The notes under the pieces were generated by a model, which was given only the letters and a program-made list of their open reading frames with translations, was not told the origin of the DNA and ran no database searches. Position numbers and translations under genes: made by a program. DNA of 64,000 nt from Bradyrhizobium lablabi (GTDB taxonomy: Bacteria; Pseudomonadota; Alphaproteobacteria; Rhizobiales; Xanthobacteraceae): positions 62,001-126,000 of the forward strand of contig NZ_JAFCJK010000008.1 of assembly GCF_018131005.1 (NCBI RefSeq), read 5' to 3'. Positions 1-8,293 of this stretch are shown in pieces (positions within the stretch are counted from its first letter, which is position 1; each line of letters begins with the position of its first letter).

Positions 1-1
1 A

Positions 2-1672
2 AGATTGTGGGACTGGCAGCCACTGGCCGATACCTACGCCCAACTGCAGGAGATTCGCACCTACTACAGACTGCGCGAGCTTGATGTCGATCGTTACTGG
101 CTTGGCGGCACTTACCAAAGTGTCATGCTTTCGGCGCGCGAGCTCAATTCCTCGCTGCTGCCACCGAACGCACAGACATGGGTGAACCGCCATATCCTGT
201 TCACTCACGGCAATGGCGCGGTAATGAGCCCGGTAACCCAAAAGAGCGGTGAAGGGCTTCCGCCGCTCTATTTGCGCGATATTCCCCCGGTTGCGCACGG
301 GGGCCCCGAAATTCGCGAGCCGCGCATCTACTACGGAAAGGAGACTAACGACTACGTCATCGTCCAGGGAATCGTTCCGGAGTTCGACTATCCAAAAGGA
401 AAGGACAACGTCTACGCAGCCTATGACGGCTCCGGCGGTGTCCCGCTGTCGGGGATGGTGAGGAGACTGATCTTCGCCCACCATTTTGGCGACGTAAACC
501 TGCTGCTTTCAGACTACATCACCGACCACAGCCGAATTATGATCCGGCGCAACATACAGACACGGGTCGGCACCATCGCCCCGTTCCTCAGCCTCGATCG
601 CGACCCCTATCTGGTCATCAGCGATGGCCGTATGTTCTGGATACAGGACGCTTATACGACGAGCGATTATTTTCCTTCCGCGCAGCCCGCGCCGGGCCTC
701 AACCTCAACTACATCCGCAATTCGGTGAAGGTCGTGATAGATGCCTATAACGGCACCGTCGATTTTTATCTGATGGATCTGGCGGACCCGATCGTCTCCA
801 CCTATCAGCGTATCTTTCCCGAAATGATGAAGCCGTTCGCGGCCATGCCACCCGATCTGCAAAAACACATTCGCTACCCCGAAGACCTTTTCCTGATTCA
901 GGCGCGGCTTTTCCAAACCTACCACATGGAATCTGCTGACGTTTTCTATAACCGCGAGGACCTTTGGCAATTTCCGCGCCAGCCCGCTGGCGACGGCGTC
1001 TCTGCAATGGACGGCCTTACTTTGATGGTCCCTTACTACATCGTCATGCGGCTGCCTGGAGAAGCCCAGGCCGAGTTCTTCATCATGATCCCCATGGTGC
1101 CGAGCCGCCGCGACAACATGATAGCTTGGCTTGCCGCGCGCTGCGACGCGCCCGACTATGGCAAGCTCATCGTGTACGAATTTCCCAAGGAGAAACTGGT
1201 CTACGGACCGTTCCAGATCGAGGCGAGAATCCACCAGAACACGGAAATCTCCCAGCAGATATCGTTATGGAACCAGATGGGTTCGCGAGTGGTCCGGGGA
1301 AACCTGCTTGTCGTCCCGATCGAGAATTCGATCCTCTACGTGTCTCCGCTGTATTTGCGGGCCGAGCAAGGACATTTGCCGGAGCTCAAGCGGGTGATCG
1401 CCGCCTATGGTGAGAATGTCGTCATGAAGGAAACCCTTGCCGAGGCGTTGTCGGCACTCTTCGTGGAAAGCGGAACCGCGCTGGTAGCGCCCGGCGCTGA
1501 AGCGAAGATGTCGGACGAAGGGTCCGCAGTAAGACGCGCGCAGGAGGCGCTCGATCGCTACAATCAGGCGATGGAGCGGTTGAAGTCCGGAGATTGGGCA
1601 GGCTTCGGCAAAGAGATCGGCGCGGTGCGCGGTCTTTTGGAAGATATCCGCCGGCAATCGGGTAGCCGCTGA
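2..1672 (+). CDS. UPF0182 family protein, C-terminal part (5' truncated by window)
   Basis: The frame is open from the window edge (first full codon at 2), so this is the C-terminal ~556 residues of a longer protein. The opening RLWDWQPL...QLQEIRTYYRL stretch is typical of the large soluble domain of UPF0182 (COG1615) proteins, whose multi-helix membrane half would lie upstream of the window. The visible part has no obvious membrane span. The last ~50 residues (ALDRYNQAMERLKSGDW...) are helical and charged, as in the family. The biochemical role of UPF0182 is unknown. No gene follows closely on this strand. The family call is confident, the function open. Confidence 0.85.
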   Translation, partial: RLWDWQPLADTYAQLQEIRTYYRLRELDVDRYWLGGTYQSVMLSARELNSSLLPPNAQTWVNRHILFTHGNGAVMSPVTQKSGEGLPPLYLRDIPPVAHGGPEIREPRIYYGKETNDYVIVQGIVPEFDYPKGKDNVYAAYDGSGGVPLSGMVRRLIFAHHFGDVNLLLSDYITDHSRIMIRRNIQTRVGTIAPFLSLDRDPYLVISDGRMFWIQDAYTTSDYFPSAQPAPGLNLNYIRNSVKVVIDAYNGTVDFYLMDLADPIVSTYQRIFPEMMKPFAAMPPDLQKHIRYPEDLFLIQARLFQTYHMESADVFYNREDLWQFPRQPAGDGVSAMDGLTLMVPYYIVMRLPGEAQAEFFIMIPMVPSRRDNMIAWLAARCDAPDYGKLIVYEFPKEKLVYGPFQIEARIHQNTEISQQISLWNQMGSRVVRGNLLVVPIENSILYVSPLYLRAEQGHLPELKRVIAAYGENVVMKETLAEALSALFVESGTALVAPGAEAKMSDEGSAVRRAQEALDRYNQAMERLKSGDWAGFGKEIGAVRGLLEDIRRQSGSR

Positions 1673-1730
1673 GGTGCCCGGGAAGCGCTATTTTCTGATC
1701 TGCACGGCACAGCGTTTATGAGTCCGCACG

Positions 1731-2063
1731 CTATGCGGAAACGTCGACGAACTGGCCCTTCTTGTCGGCGTTCTTCTCGAGCTCCTGGGTGATGAGATCC
1801 TTGATCTTCTGCTCGACCGCGCGTTGCTGGTCCGGCGACATGTTGTTCAGATCGTCTTCCGTCAGACCCATGCTCTTCAGGATATTGGCGCGCAGCCGGT
1901 CCATCGGACTCATCTGCGCATATTTGAGGAACTGCTGCTCGACGCTGTTATCCGCAAGTAAACCGACCGGACCTCGGGTGGTCCCGTCGGCGTTCAATGC
2001 CGTCTTCAACGCGGCGCTCGTCATGCTCGCCGTGATCGGCCCGAAAGCCGAGATTGCCGTCAT
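1731..2063 (-). CDS. Small conserved hypothetical protein
   Basis: A 110-residue protein starting MTAISAFGPITASM. I chose this ATG because a GGGGGTG stretch lies just before it and the longer reading has an Arg/Cys-rich, non-protein-like extension. The N-terminal half is Ala/Thr-rich; the C-terminal half is a charged helical segment (LRANILKSMGLTEDDLNNMS, then ...AVEQKIKDLITQELEKNADKKG). No signal peptide or membrane span is seen. The segment with MGLTEDDL and PDQQ resembles short helical proteins common in Bradyrhizobium-type genomes. I cannot assign a function. Confidence 0.7.
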   Translation of the reverse strand: MTAISAFGPITASMTSAALKTALNADGTTRGPVGLLADNSVEQQFLKYAQMSPMDRLRANILKSMGLTEDDLNNMSPDQQRAVEQKIKDLITQELEKNADKKGQFVDVSA

Positions 2064-2279
2064 CTTCACCCCCTGCGATCCCTCGATCGACGAGCAAGCC
2101 CCGTGCCAGCACGGGCGCATGTTTTTCCAGGGAGATTGCAGCCGGTGTCGATGCACCCAGCGGTGAACGCGGAAAGTTCTGCCGAGTCACGTTTTCCCGG
2201 TCGCTGCCATGCGAACGGCGGGAAGCCGTTCGCGGCTGGTCATCGCGGTCAAGTCCGGCGGTTGGCGTCGCGGCGACCG

Positions 2280-2573
2280 TCACGCCTTGGTATGCACAAT
2301 CACAGGCCCGGCGACCGCGGTAGCTTGACCGACCAGCAACGGCCCGAGATTCTGATCGATCCAGGCAAGCGCTCGGCGGTTGGCCTCTTCGGCGCTGGCG
2401 TGATTGTTGAAGACGCTGATCGCGGTTACCGTATCGTCGCCGGCATAGACCACGTAGTAGGCCATGAAGCCTTCGACATCGCTGATAATCGGGATTGCGC
2501 CTTCCTTGATCCGGCGTGCGAGTTCTTCGGCCGAGCCGGCTTTCGCCCTGGCCTGACGGATGGCGGCATACAT
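2280..2573 (-). CDS. Dimeric alpha/beta-barrel (ABM-like) small protein
   Basis: A 97-residue protein preceded by a clear GGAGG eight bases before the ATG. The pattern of an N-terminal helix, then GFMAYYVVYAGDDTVTAISVF strands, then a NHASAEEANRRALAWI helix is that of the ferredoxin-like fold of antibiotic-biosynthesis-monooxygenase and related stress proteins. No cofactor or catalytic residue can be named. It stands alone on the minus strand between two other small genes. Fold assignment is an inference from the secondary-structure pattern. Confidence 0.7.
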   Translation of the reverse strand: MYAAIRQARAKAGSAEELARRIKEGAIPIISDVEGFMAYYVVYAGDDTVTAISVFNNHASAEEANRRALAWIDQNLGPLLVGQATAVAGPVIVHTKA

Positions 2574-2704
2574 GACTTCCTCCTTCCGGCTGCATCGATC
2601 GGGATGTTGCGCGTCGCGGCGGATCGTACGCCCGGTAGGGCGGCGGCGCCACCGGCTTCGGAGTTCCTAAACGTCGGCGGCTGGCGCCTCGGCGCGACGG
2701 ACGG

Positions 2705-3139
2705 TCAGCCGAGACGCTTAACGAACGGCTTTGTCGCGCGTCGGTTCGCTGGAAGCTTCGGCAGTTTTCTGATGTCAGGTGATGTGGACGCCTGTTTGGG
2801 ATCCGGCGCCAGCGACGCTTCCGGCTGCAGGAAAAGCGTGACCTCAAAGCGCAGGCCGGGAGCTTGCTTGGCGGTTCCGGAGCACACCGCGGTGGTGCCC
2901 CTGATCTCTCCGGTCAACTGCGCCTCGATCTCATCGAGGCCGAACACGGTGGTCGGGCCGTCGGCGTACCTTCGGGTCGTCACCGTTGCCGTGAAGCGAT
3001 GCTCGTCAATCTCGTAGGAGCCGCCATAGACGAACGCGCAATCGCCGCCGGAAATTCGGCCGTTTGCCAGATGGACGATCCCGGTGCCTTCACCGTGCGC
3101 CGTCCGGTACCAGGCCGCATATTCGCCGTCTCTGAGCAT
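2705..3139 (-). CDS. GrlR-like small regulatory or lipocalin-like protein
   Basis: A 144-residue protein whose first ~100 residues (MLRDGEYAAWYRT, GTGIVHLANGRISGGD, YGGSYEIDEHRFTATVTTRR, LTGEIRGTTAVCSGTA) match the beta-barrel family related to the type III secretion regulator GrlR, which is common in rhizobia as stand-alone copies without a secretion system. The last ~40 residues are a Pro/Lys-rich tail beyond the usual domain length. No strong ribosome site is visible before the ATG. No secretion genes are nearby, so a role in secretion control should not be assumed. Confidence 0.65.
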   Translation of the reverse strand: MLRDGEYAAWYRTAHGEGTGIVHLANGRISGGDCAFVYGGSYEIDEHRFTATVTTRRYADGPTTVFGLDEIEAQLTGEIRGTTAVCSGTAKQAPGLRFEVTLFLQPEASLAPDPKQASTSPDIRKLPKLPANRRATKPFVKRLG

Positions 3140-3565
3140 GGAACATTCGGATCAAAAACTCTGCAGGCGCTTAGCTATGGCGGAATGCACGCGATCGCCA
3201 GCGGACCCTCATGCGACAGTTAACGAGTCGAGAAGGAGGTCGGAAGATTTGTAAGGGAGGTCGCGTCAAGCCGAGATTGCAGCCCAGTATTTGCGGCCGT
3301 CGGTTTGGGGGCCGAATTGGCGTTCGCCGAAAACCAGATGCATTTGCAGGAGCGTCATTCGGTGTCGTCATAGTCGTCGACGAACTTATTGGCCCACCAA
3401 GCATTGTGAGGGCGATGTAGTTGCTGTGAGTGCCGGTGAGCGGCCTTCGCCGATCTTGTGCGCCAGTACAGACTCGAAAATTGCGCTGGTCTTGCGCAAT
3501 TTAAGGATTCACGTAAGAGTGCAACCTGTAGGCGGCCAGCAGGTTCTGAGGAGCGCGGGACCACG
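3140..3565. other. Non-coding stretch, no gene recognised
   Basis: About 425 bases with short frames only. One minus-strand frame ends in NAWWANKFVDDYDDTE (stop at 3355), which looks protein-like. Its upstream part is low-quality and has no ribosome site, so I do not call it. The stretch should hold the promoter of the minus-strand GrlR-like gene and of the small plus-strand membrane protein. Confidence 0.4.
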
Positions 3566-3673
3566 ATGACCTGGTGGATTCTGACCATTGTGGCTTTGGT
3601 CGTACTTCTTTTTTTGGCCTATCGGTTCGCGATGTGGTGGCTCTGGCGCGGCGGCAACTGGAACAAGGATTGA
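3566..3673 (+). CDS. Very small single-pass membrane protein
   Basis: A 35-residue protein, MTWWILTIVALVVLLFLAYR followed by FAMWWLWRGGNWNKD. About 20 hydrophobic residues form one membrane span, with Trp-rich ends and a short charged tail. A GGAG sequence lies before the ATG. A longer in-frame start upstream would add a Cys/Arg-rich leader of poor quality. Function unknown; no operon partner. Confidence 0.55.
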   Translation: MTWWILTIVALVVLLFLAYRFAMWWLWRGGNWNKD

Positions 3674-3853
3674 TAGTTAGGCGAACGGGAACCCGGTCCG
3701 CCGTCTACCCTGCCGATACTCATCCAGTTTGAGCCGCCCGTTGCAAGTCAACTTCAAACCCTAGTTTTTGAATCTACGTTCCACGGCAGCGCCACTGTCT
3801 GTGGGCGGCCGCTAGTCCCATCATTGAAAGGCAAGACTTTCCGCTGTCTCGCC

Positions 3854-3898
3854 AAAACTGACACGGCCCTCGCCAGGGGAGCTAGCGAGGGCCGTGTC
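3854..3898 (-). terminator. Intrinsic terminator after flgH
   Basis: A perfect 14-bp inverted repeat (GACACGGCCCTCGC, arms 3860-3873 and 3885-3898) with an 11-base loop. Read on the minus strand it is followed at once by a TTTT run (3854-3857). It lies about 110 bases beyond the flgH stop, so it should end the flgFGAH transcript. Confidence 0.75.
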
Positions 3899-4009
3899 GA
3901 TACACCGCGTCGCGCCTAGGTTCGCGACGAGATGTGGGAGCTCGTCGAACTCTTCAGCCCGGCATGGTTCTTTTTCGGGAACCGGTTCTCATGCTTCGAT
4001 GCCATGCCG

Positions 4010-4762
4010 CTAGAATGGCAGCAACACGTCCATCACCTGCTGGCCGTAGCGCGGCTGTTGCACATCGGTGATCTGGCCGCGGCCGCCATAGGCGATGCGG
4101 GCCTGTGCGATCTTTGCGGAATCGATGGTGTTGTCGCTCTGGATGTCCTCAGGACGCACAATGCCGGCGACGATCAACTCGCGGATCTCGAAGTTGACGC
4201 GAATCTCCTGCTTGCCTTCGACCACGAGATTGCCGTTCGGCAGCACCTGGGTCACGACTGCGGCGACGTTGGTCTGCAGAGCTTCCTGGCGGTTCACTGA
4301 GCCCTTGCCGTCGCTGGAGGCGGTGGAGTCGGTGGTGAGGATGCGGCCGGGCAAGATCTTGAGCGGTTGGGTGACTGTCTGGGATCCGAGGAAGGCGGTA
4401 ATGCCCGAATCCTCCTTGCTCGTGCGGCTGCGCTGGGTCTCGTTGGCGATATTGGCCTTGTCGGTGAAGTTCACGGTGACAGTCAGGATGTCGCCGACGC
4501 GGGCGGCGCGTTGGTCCTTGAAGAAGGCGCGACTGCCGTTCCGCCACAGCGAGTTCGGGCTGTAGGAGGCTACTTCCGGCTTCGGCATCGGCATCTGCAC
4601 CGGCTTGTAGCCGGGCTGCGCGGTCGGATTCTCGATCTCCGTCAGCCTCGGCTTCTCGCCGATCTGGGAGAGACGGTCGATCGACGAGCAGCCGCTGGCG
4701 ATTGTTCCGAGCGCGAGCAACGCGGCGGAGAGGATAAGGCGATTGATACGAAAGCGGTACAT
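4010..4762 (-). CDS. flgH: Flagellar L-ring protein FlgH
   Basis: A 250-residue lipoprotein that forms the outer-membrane L-ring bushing around the flagellar rod. It has a lipoprotein signal with lipobox IASGC (Cys25), then the FlgH hallmarks SLWRNGSRAFFKDQRAARVGDILTV in the middle and GNLVVEGKQEIRVNFE plus VRPEDIQSDNTI near the end. Length is normal for the family. It is the last gene of flgF-flgG-flgA-flgH, starting 5 bases after the flgA stop, and is followed by an intrinsic terminator. Confidence 0.97.
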   Translation of the reverse strand: MYRFRINRLILSAALLALGTIASGCSSIDRLSQIGEKPRLTEIENPTAQPGYKPVQMPMPKPEVASYSPNSLWRNGSRAFFKDQRAARVGDILTVTVNFTDKANIANETQRSRTSKEDSGITAFLGSQTVTQPLKILPGRILTTDSTASSDGKGSVNRQEALQTNVAAVVTQVLPNGNLVVEGKQEIRVNFEIRELIVAGIVRPEDIQSDNTIDSAKIAQARIAYGGRGQITDVQQPRYGQQVMDVLLPF

Positions 4763-4767
4763 GAACT

Positions 4768-5826
4768 TTACTCGGCGTTTGGAACGACTGAACTGAGCTT
4801 GACGGTGGCGGATGGCGTGGTGTCGCCCGAGGATGGGGTGGCGTCGGCGACCGGCGGCTGGCGCGGCGTCGCGATTGTGATCGAGACCTCGCCGCGGCCC
4901 GTGACGACGCCGGAAACGACGCGCTTGGACTGCAGGTTCATGACGCTGACGACGTCACCCTCGGCGCCGCCATCCATCGCCTTGCCGCGGACGGTGAGAT
5001 AGAGGCCACTGCTGCGATAGATCAGCGTGACGCTCTGATCGCGCGTGACGAGATCGGGCTTTGCGAGATCGGCGGTGCGCAGCGCCTGGCCGGCGCGGAG
5101 TTGCCGGCGTGCCTGCATGCCGATGGCGGCGTCGCGCAGCGCGGCGTCGTTGCCGACCTCGACTTTCGGGCGCCGCTCGACCAGCACATCGGAGGCCTTC
5201 AGCACCTCGCCGCGCTCCACACCGCGCAACAGCACGGCCGCCTCGATGGTTTCGACTGCGGTTCCCGTGAAGCGCAGCTTGAGTGGCGCGGCGCCGGCAT
5301 CGTTTGAAATTTCAAAAGTGACGTCGAAACGGTTGCCGCGCGGTTCGTAGCGCACCGCGATTGGCTGCATCGTGCCGCCATAGCTGGCGTCGAGGCGGAT
5401 GTCGCCGGAATCGCGGTCGAAGGTCAGGGCGATGTTGGCGGCGTCGCCAAGTCCTTGGCGGCGCTCGAGCGCATGCGCGACCTGCCGTTCGATCTCCGCG
5501 GTATCCAGCGTGCGGGCGAGACGGGTGACCGTGATCTCCTTGAGATCGCGGGTGTCGACGCCAATCACCTGATGGGTGCGCAGCGTGTTGAGGACCTGCG
5601 CAACAGGCAGCGTGCCTGTCATGCCGAGGTCGGGAGAGCGGTAGACCGCGATCGTGGCGGCGCTGCCGGCGTTGTCGATGAGATCGCCGACCCGCACGAT
5701 ATCGCCGGAGACCGTGACGCTGGCGCGCAGCGCCGGCACGGCGATGACCTCGTTGCGGCTTTGGGCGGCGGAACTGACGGTGGCAGCGAGCAGCATAGAG
5801 ATGGAGAGGAGCGAGCGGGCGATCAT
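4768..5826 (-). CDS. flgA: Flagellar P-ring assembly protein FlgA
   Basis: A periplasmic chaperone needed to assemble the FlgI P-ring. The protein is 352 residues with signal peptide MIARSLLSISMLLAATVSSAAQ. The C-terminal half carries the SAF-type domain (LLRGVERGEVLKASDVLVER, then RRQLRAGQALRTADLAKPDLV and GLYLTVRGKAMDGGAEGDVV). I prefer the ATG at 5826, which has a GAGG ten bases upstream, over a TTG at 5835 that would leave almost no spacing. Alphaproteobacterial FlgA proteins have this longer N-terminal region. It sits between flgG and flgH in one operon. Confidence 0.95.
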   Translation of the reverse strand: MIARSLLSISMLLAATVSSAAQSRNEVIAVPALRASVTVSGDIVRVGDLIDNAGSAATIAVYRSPDLGMTGTLPVAQVLNTLRTHQVIGVDTRDLKEITVTRLARTLDTAEIERQVAHALERRQGLGDAANIALTFDRDSGDIRLDASYGGTMQPIAVRYEPRGNRFDVTFEISNDAGAAPLKLRFTGTAVETIEAAVLLRGVERGEVLKASDVLVERRPKVEVGNDAALRDAAIGMQARRQLRAGQALRTADLAKPDLVTRDQSVTLIYRSSGLYLTVRGKAMDGGAEGDVVSVMNLQSKRVVSGVVTGRGEVSITIATPRQPPVADATPSSGDTTPSATVKLSSVVPNAE

Positions 5827-5838
5827 CGACGTCAATCC

Positions 5839-6627
5839 TCAGCGGAACAGGTTGGAGGTGGACTGCAGCATCTGGTCGACGGACGAGATCACTTTGGCAT
5901 TCATCTCGTAGGCGCGCTGCGCGGCGATCAGGTCGGAGATTTCCGAGACCACCTCGACATTGGCCTGTTCGAGGTTGGATTGCTGCATGTCGCCGAACCC
6001 GTCGGTGTTGGCGATGCCGTCCTGCGGCTGGCCGGAGGCCGGCGTGTCCACGAACAGGTTGTCGCCGATCGGCTGCAGGCCGGCCTTGTTGATGAAGCGA
6101 GTGAGACCGATCTGGCCGATCGTGGTCGGCGTGGTCGAGCCCGGCAGCATCACCGAGACCTGGCCCTGCGTATTGATCGTGAGCTGCGAGGAATTTTGCG
6201 GGATCGTGATCGTTGGCTGAACCGGGTTGCCCTGCGCGTTGACGATGCGACCCTGGTTGTCCATCTGGAAGGAACCGTCGCGGGTGTAGGTGAAGGTGCC
6301 GTCCGGCATCTGGATCTTGAAGAAGCCATCGCCGCGGATTGCGATGTCGAGGTCGTTGCCGGTCGGCGACAGCGTGCCCTGGCTCATCAGGCGCGGCGTG
6401 CCCACGGTCTTGACGCCGCCGCCAAGGTCGATGCCGACGGGCAGGATGGTGCCTTGGTCGGAGGCCTGCGCGCCGACACGGCGCACGTGGTCGTAGATCA
6501 GATCCTGGAACGCGGCGCGCTGCTTTTTGTAGCCGGTGGTGCGCAGGTTCGCGATGTTGTTGGAGATCACCTGAACGCTGAGTTCCTGCGCCGCCATTCC
6601 GGTCGCCGCGGTGTAAAGTGCGCGCAT
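5839..6627 (-). CDS. flgG: Flagellar distal rod protein FlgG
   Basis: A 262-residue distal rod subunit. The N-terminal rod motif is ALYTAATGMAAQE...SNNIANLRTTGYKK. The central part has TPRLMSQGTLSPTGNDLDIAIRGDGFF, and the C-terminal helix (NVEVVSEISDLIAAQRAYEMNAKVI) is typical of FlgG. The N- and C-terminal helices pair in the rod. It lies 18 bases downstream of flgF and overlaps nothing; flgA follows at once. Length and motifs are canonical. Confidence 0.97.
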   Translation of the reverse strand: MRALYTAATGMAAQELSVQVISNNIANLRTTGYKKQRAAFQDLIYDHVRRVGAQASDQGTILPVGIDLGGGVKTVGTPRLMSQGTLSPTGNDLDIAIRGDGFFKIQMPDGTFTYTRDGSFQMDNQGRIVNAQGNPVQPTITIPQNSSQLTINTQGQVSVMLPGSTTPTTIGQIGLTRFINKAGLQPIGDNLFVDTPASGQPQDGIANTDGFGDMQQSNLEQANVEVVSEISDLIAAQRAYEMNAKVISSVDQMLQSTSNLFR

Positions 6628-6644
6628 CGGTCAGGTCTCCCGGA

Positions 6645-7406
6645 TCAGGCCGGCACGTCGGCGAGCTTGTCGATCGCCGATTTGTGCAGGTCGCTCTCCT
6701 GTTGCAGCAGCGAGGCGATTTGGGTGTAGGTCCGCGTGATCTCGATCATGCGGCTCATTTCGGTGACGGAATTGACGTTCGATTTCTCGATGAAGCCCTG
6801 GCGAAGTTGCGATTTGGTGTCCTGCGTGGGCGGGATGCCTTCGGCCGAGTAGAGGTTGGAGCCCTCCTTGAGGAGGCGCTGGGCCTGTGCGAAGGAGACC
6901 ATGCGCAGCTTGCCGCGGACCGAATCGACGCGTCCGGTGCCCTCGAGCACGGTCACGTTGCCGTCGGTGGCGATGCTGATCGACTTGTCGGTCTGCTGGA
7001 AAACGATCGGGCCGGAGTTGCCGAGCACCGGGTAACCCGAGGCGTTGACAAGCTGGCCCTGGTTGTTGATGTGCAGGTTGCCGTCGCGCGTGTAGCGTTC
7101 GCCGGTAGGCGTCTGCACCACGAGGAAGCCCGTACCGTCGATCGCGACATCGAGCGGGTTCTTGGTCTCTTCGGACGGGCCCTGGCTGAAATCGTGGAAG
7201 GTGGCGCGGTCCTGCACAAATGAGACGCGGCGGTCGCCGGACATGAAATTGTCCTCATGCGCGCCCGACGCCAGATATTCCTGGAACAGCGACCGGTCGG
7301 CCTTGTAGCCGGTGGTGCCGATATTGGCGATGTTGTTGGCAACGACATCCATCTGCCGTTCCAGCACCATCTGCTTCGATAGTCCGACCAGAAGCGTATT
7401 CTGCAT
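6645..7406 (-). CDS. flgF: Flagellar proximal rod protein FlgF
   Basis: A 253-residue rod subunit beginning MQNTLLVGLSKQMVLERQMD. I chose this start because the rod motif (VVANNIANIGTTGYKAD) then sits at the usual position; an upstream in-frame start would add 29 residues with no rod-like sequence. The middle (NPLDVAIDGTGFLVVQTPTG) and the C-terminal helix (NVNSVTEMSRMIEITRTYTQ) are characteristic of FlgF. It is the first gene of the minus-strand flgFGAH operon, diverging from fliL across 380 bases. Confidence 0.96.
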   Translation of the reverse strand: MQNTLLVGLSKQMVLERQMDVVANNIANIGTTGYKADRSLFQEYLASGAHEDNFMSGDRRVSFVQDRATFHDFSQGPSEETKNPLDVAIDGTGFLVVQTPTGERYTRDGNLHINNQGQLVNASGYPVLGNSGPIVFQQTDKSISIATDGNVTVLEGTGRVDSVRGKLRMVSFAQAQRLLKEGSNLYSAEGIPPTQDTKSQLRQGFIEKSNVNSVTEMSRMIEITRTYTQIASLLQQESDLHKSAIDKLADVPA

Positions 7407-7441
7407 CGGCGGTTCTCCCCTGTGAGGTGGTCCGATGGGCA

Positions 7442-7513
7442 GGCTCTCCCAAGCCGTCGCGTCGGACCGTCGGTAACCGTTCGGCTCTCCCAAGCCTGTC
7501 GGTTACGCCGTCC
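7442..7513. repeat. Direct repeat plus hairpin in the flgF-fliL divergent region
   Basis: The 14-mer GGCTCTCCCAAGCC occurs at 7442-7455 and again at 7483-7496. The second copy sits in the loop of an inverted repeat whose arms are GTAACCG (7473-7479) and CGGTTAC (7500-7506), extended by GGAC/GTCC at 7464-7467 and 7510-7513. It lies in the leader of flgF, so it could fold in that mRNA. Function unknown. Confidence 0.5.
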
Positions 7514-7651
7514 TCCCAGCGAAAGCCGTGCCAACGATGAAAGTTGTTGTTTTTGAGTGGGTTAGGTGCTTGGCTGAGCTTGAAAAGGGGCGGCAGAAAG
7601 GTCTTGTTGACCATGTTTGCCCGGCAGTTTTTTCCTAGTGGCGCGCCGATC

Positions 7652-7670
7652 CTAAGCTTCCATTAACCAT
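7652..7670 (+). promoter_or_regulatory. Candidate CtrA box upstream of fliL
   Basis: CTAA-N7-TTAACCAT, one base off the full CtrA consensus TTAA-N7-TTAA(C), 117 bases before the fliL start. The core is nearly symmetric, so it could also serve the divergent flgF operon. CtrA control of fliL-fliM and early rod genes is established in Caulobacter. Here it is inferred from the site and the presence of cckA in the same window. Confidence 0.6.
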
Positions 7671-7786
7671 TATTACCCTAGCGTTGCGGCTATTGGGGCG
7701 CGTGGCGCCGGCGGCACTTGTATCGCGTCTTCAAGCCAAGGCTGGTGGCAATCGCGTTCGCATCCTTCAGATGAAGCGGGCGGACG

Positions 7787-8275
7787 ATGGCGGACGAGGA
7801 CAAGACGGAGGCCGGCGAGGGCGGAGCCGCCCCGAAAAAGGGCAAGCTCAAGCTGATCATTGCCGCCGCGGCATTCCTGGTCGTGCTCGGCGCCGGCGCG
7901 GGATGGTTCTTCTTCCTGCGCGGCCACGGCGAGGAGCAGCAGCATGCCGAAGCGCCGCCGCCAAAGCCGCCTTCTTTCGTCGATGTTCCCGACATGCTGG
8001 TCAATCTGGTCGGTGCTCCCGGCGAACGCGTGCAATACCTCAAGGTCAAGCTTGTGCTCGAGGTCAAGGAGGAGAAGCAGGTCGAGACGATCAGGCCGTC
8101 GCTGCCGCGCGTCACCGACCTGTTCCAGACCTATCTGCGCGAACTGCGTCCGAGCGACCTCAATGGATCGGCAGGGCTGTTCCGCCTCAAGGAAGAGTTG
8201 ACCAAGCGTGTCAACCTGGCGCTCGCGCCGAACCAGGTGAGCGCGGTGCTCTTCAAGGAAGTCGTGATCCAGTGA
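7787..8275 (+). CDS. fliL: Flagellar basal-body protein FliL
   Basis: A 162-residue single-pass inner-membrane protein that surrounds the stator and supports motor torque. A charged cytosolic leader (MADEDKTEAGEGG...KKGK) is followed by a membrane span at residues ~21-44. The periplasmic stomatin-like domain includes MLVNLVGAPGERVQYLKVKLVLEV and ends TKRVNLALAPNQVSAVLFKEVVIQ, all typical of FliL. It leads the plus-strand fliL-fliM-DUF6468-MotE-like operon; fliM starts 18 bases later. Confidence 0.95.
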   Translation: MADEDKTEAGEGGAAPKKGKLKLIIAAAAFLVVLGAGAGWFFFLRGHGEEQQHAEAPPPKPPSFVDVPDMLVNLVGAPGERVQYLKVKLVLEVKEEKQVETIRPSLPRVTDLFQTYLRELRPSDLNGSAGLFRLKEELTKRVNLALAPNQVSAVLFKEVVIQ

Positions 8276-8293
8276 CGAGGCGGATGTAGAGCC

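Noticed and set aside
3355..3588. A minus-strand frame ending NAWWANKFVDDYDDTE
   Set aside because: The end looks protein-like but the rest is poor and there is no ribosome site, so I did not call a gene.
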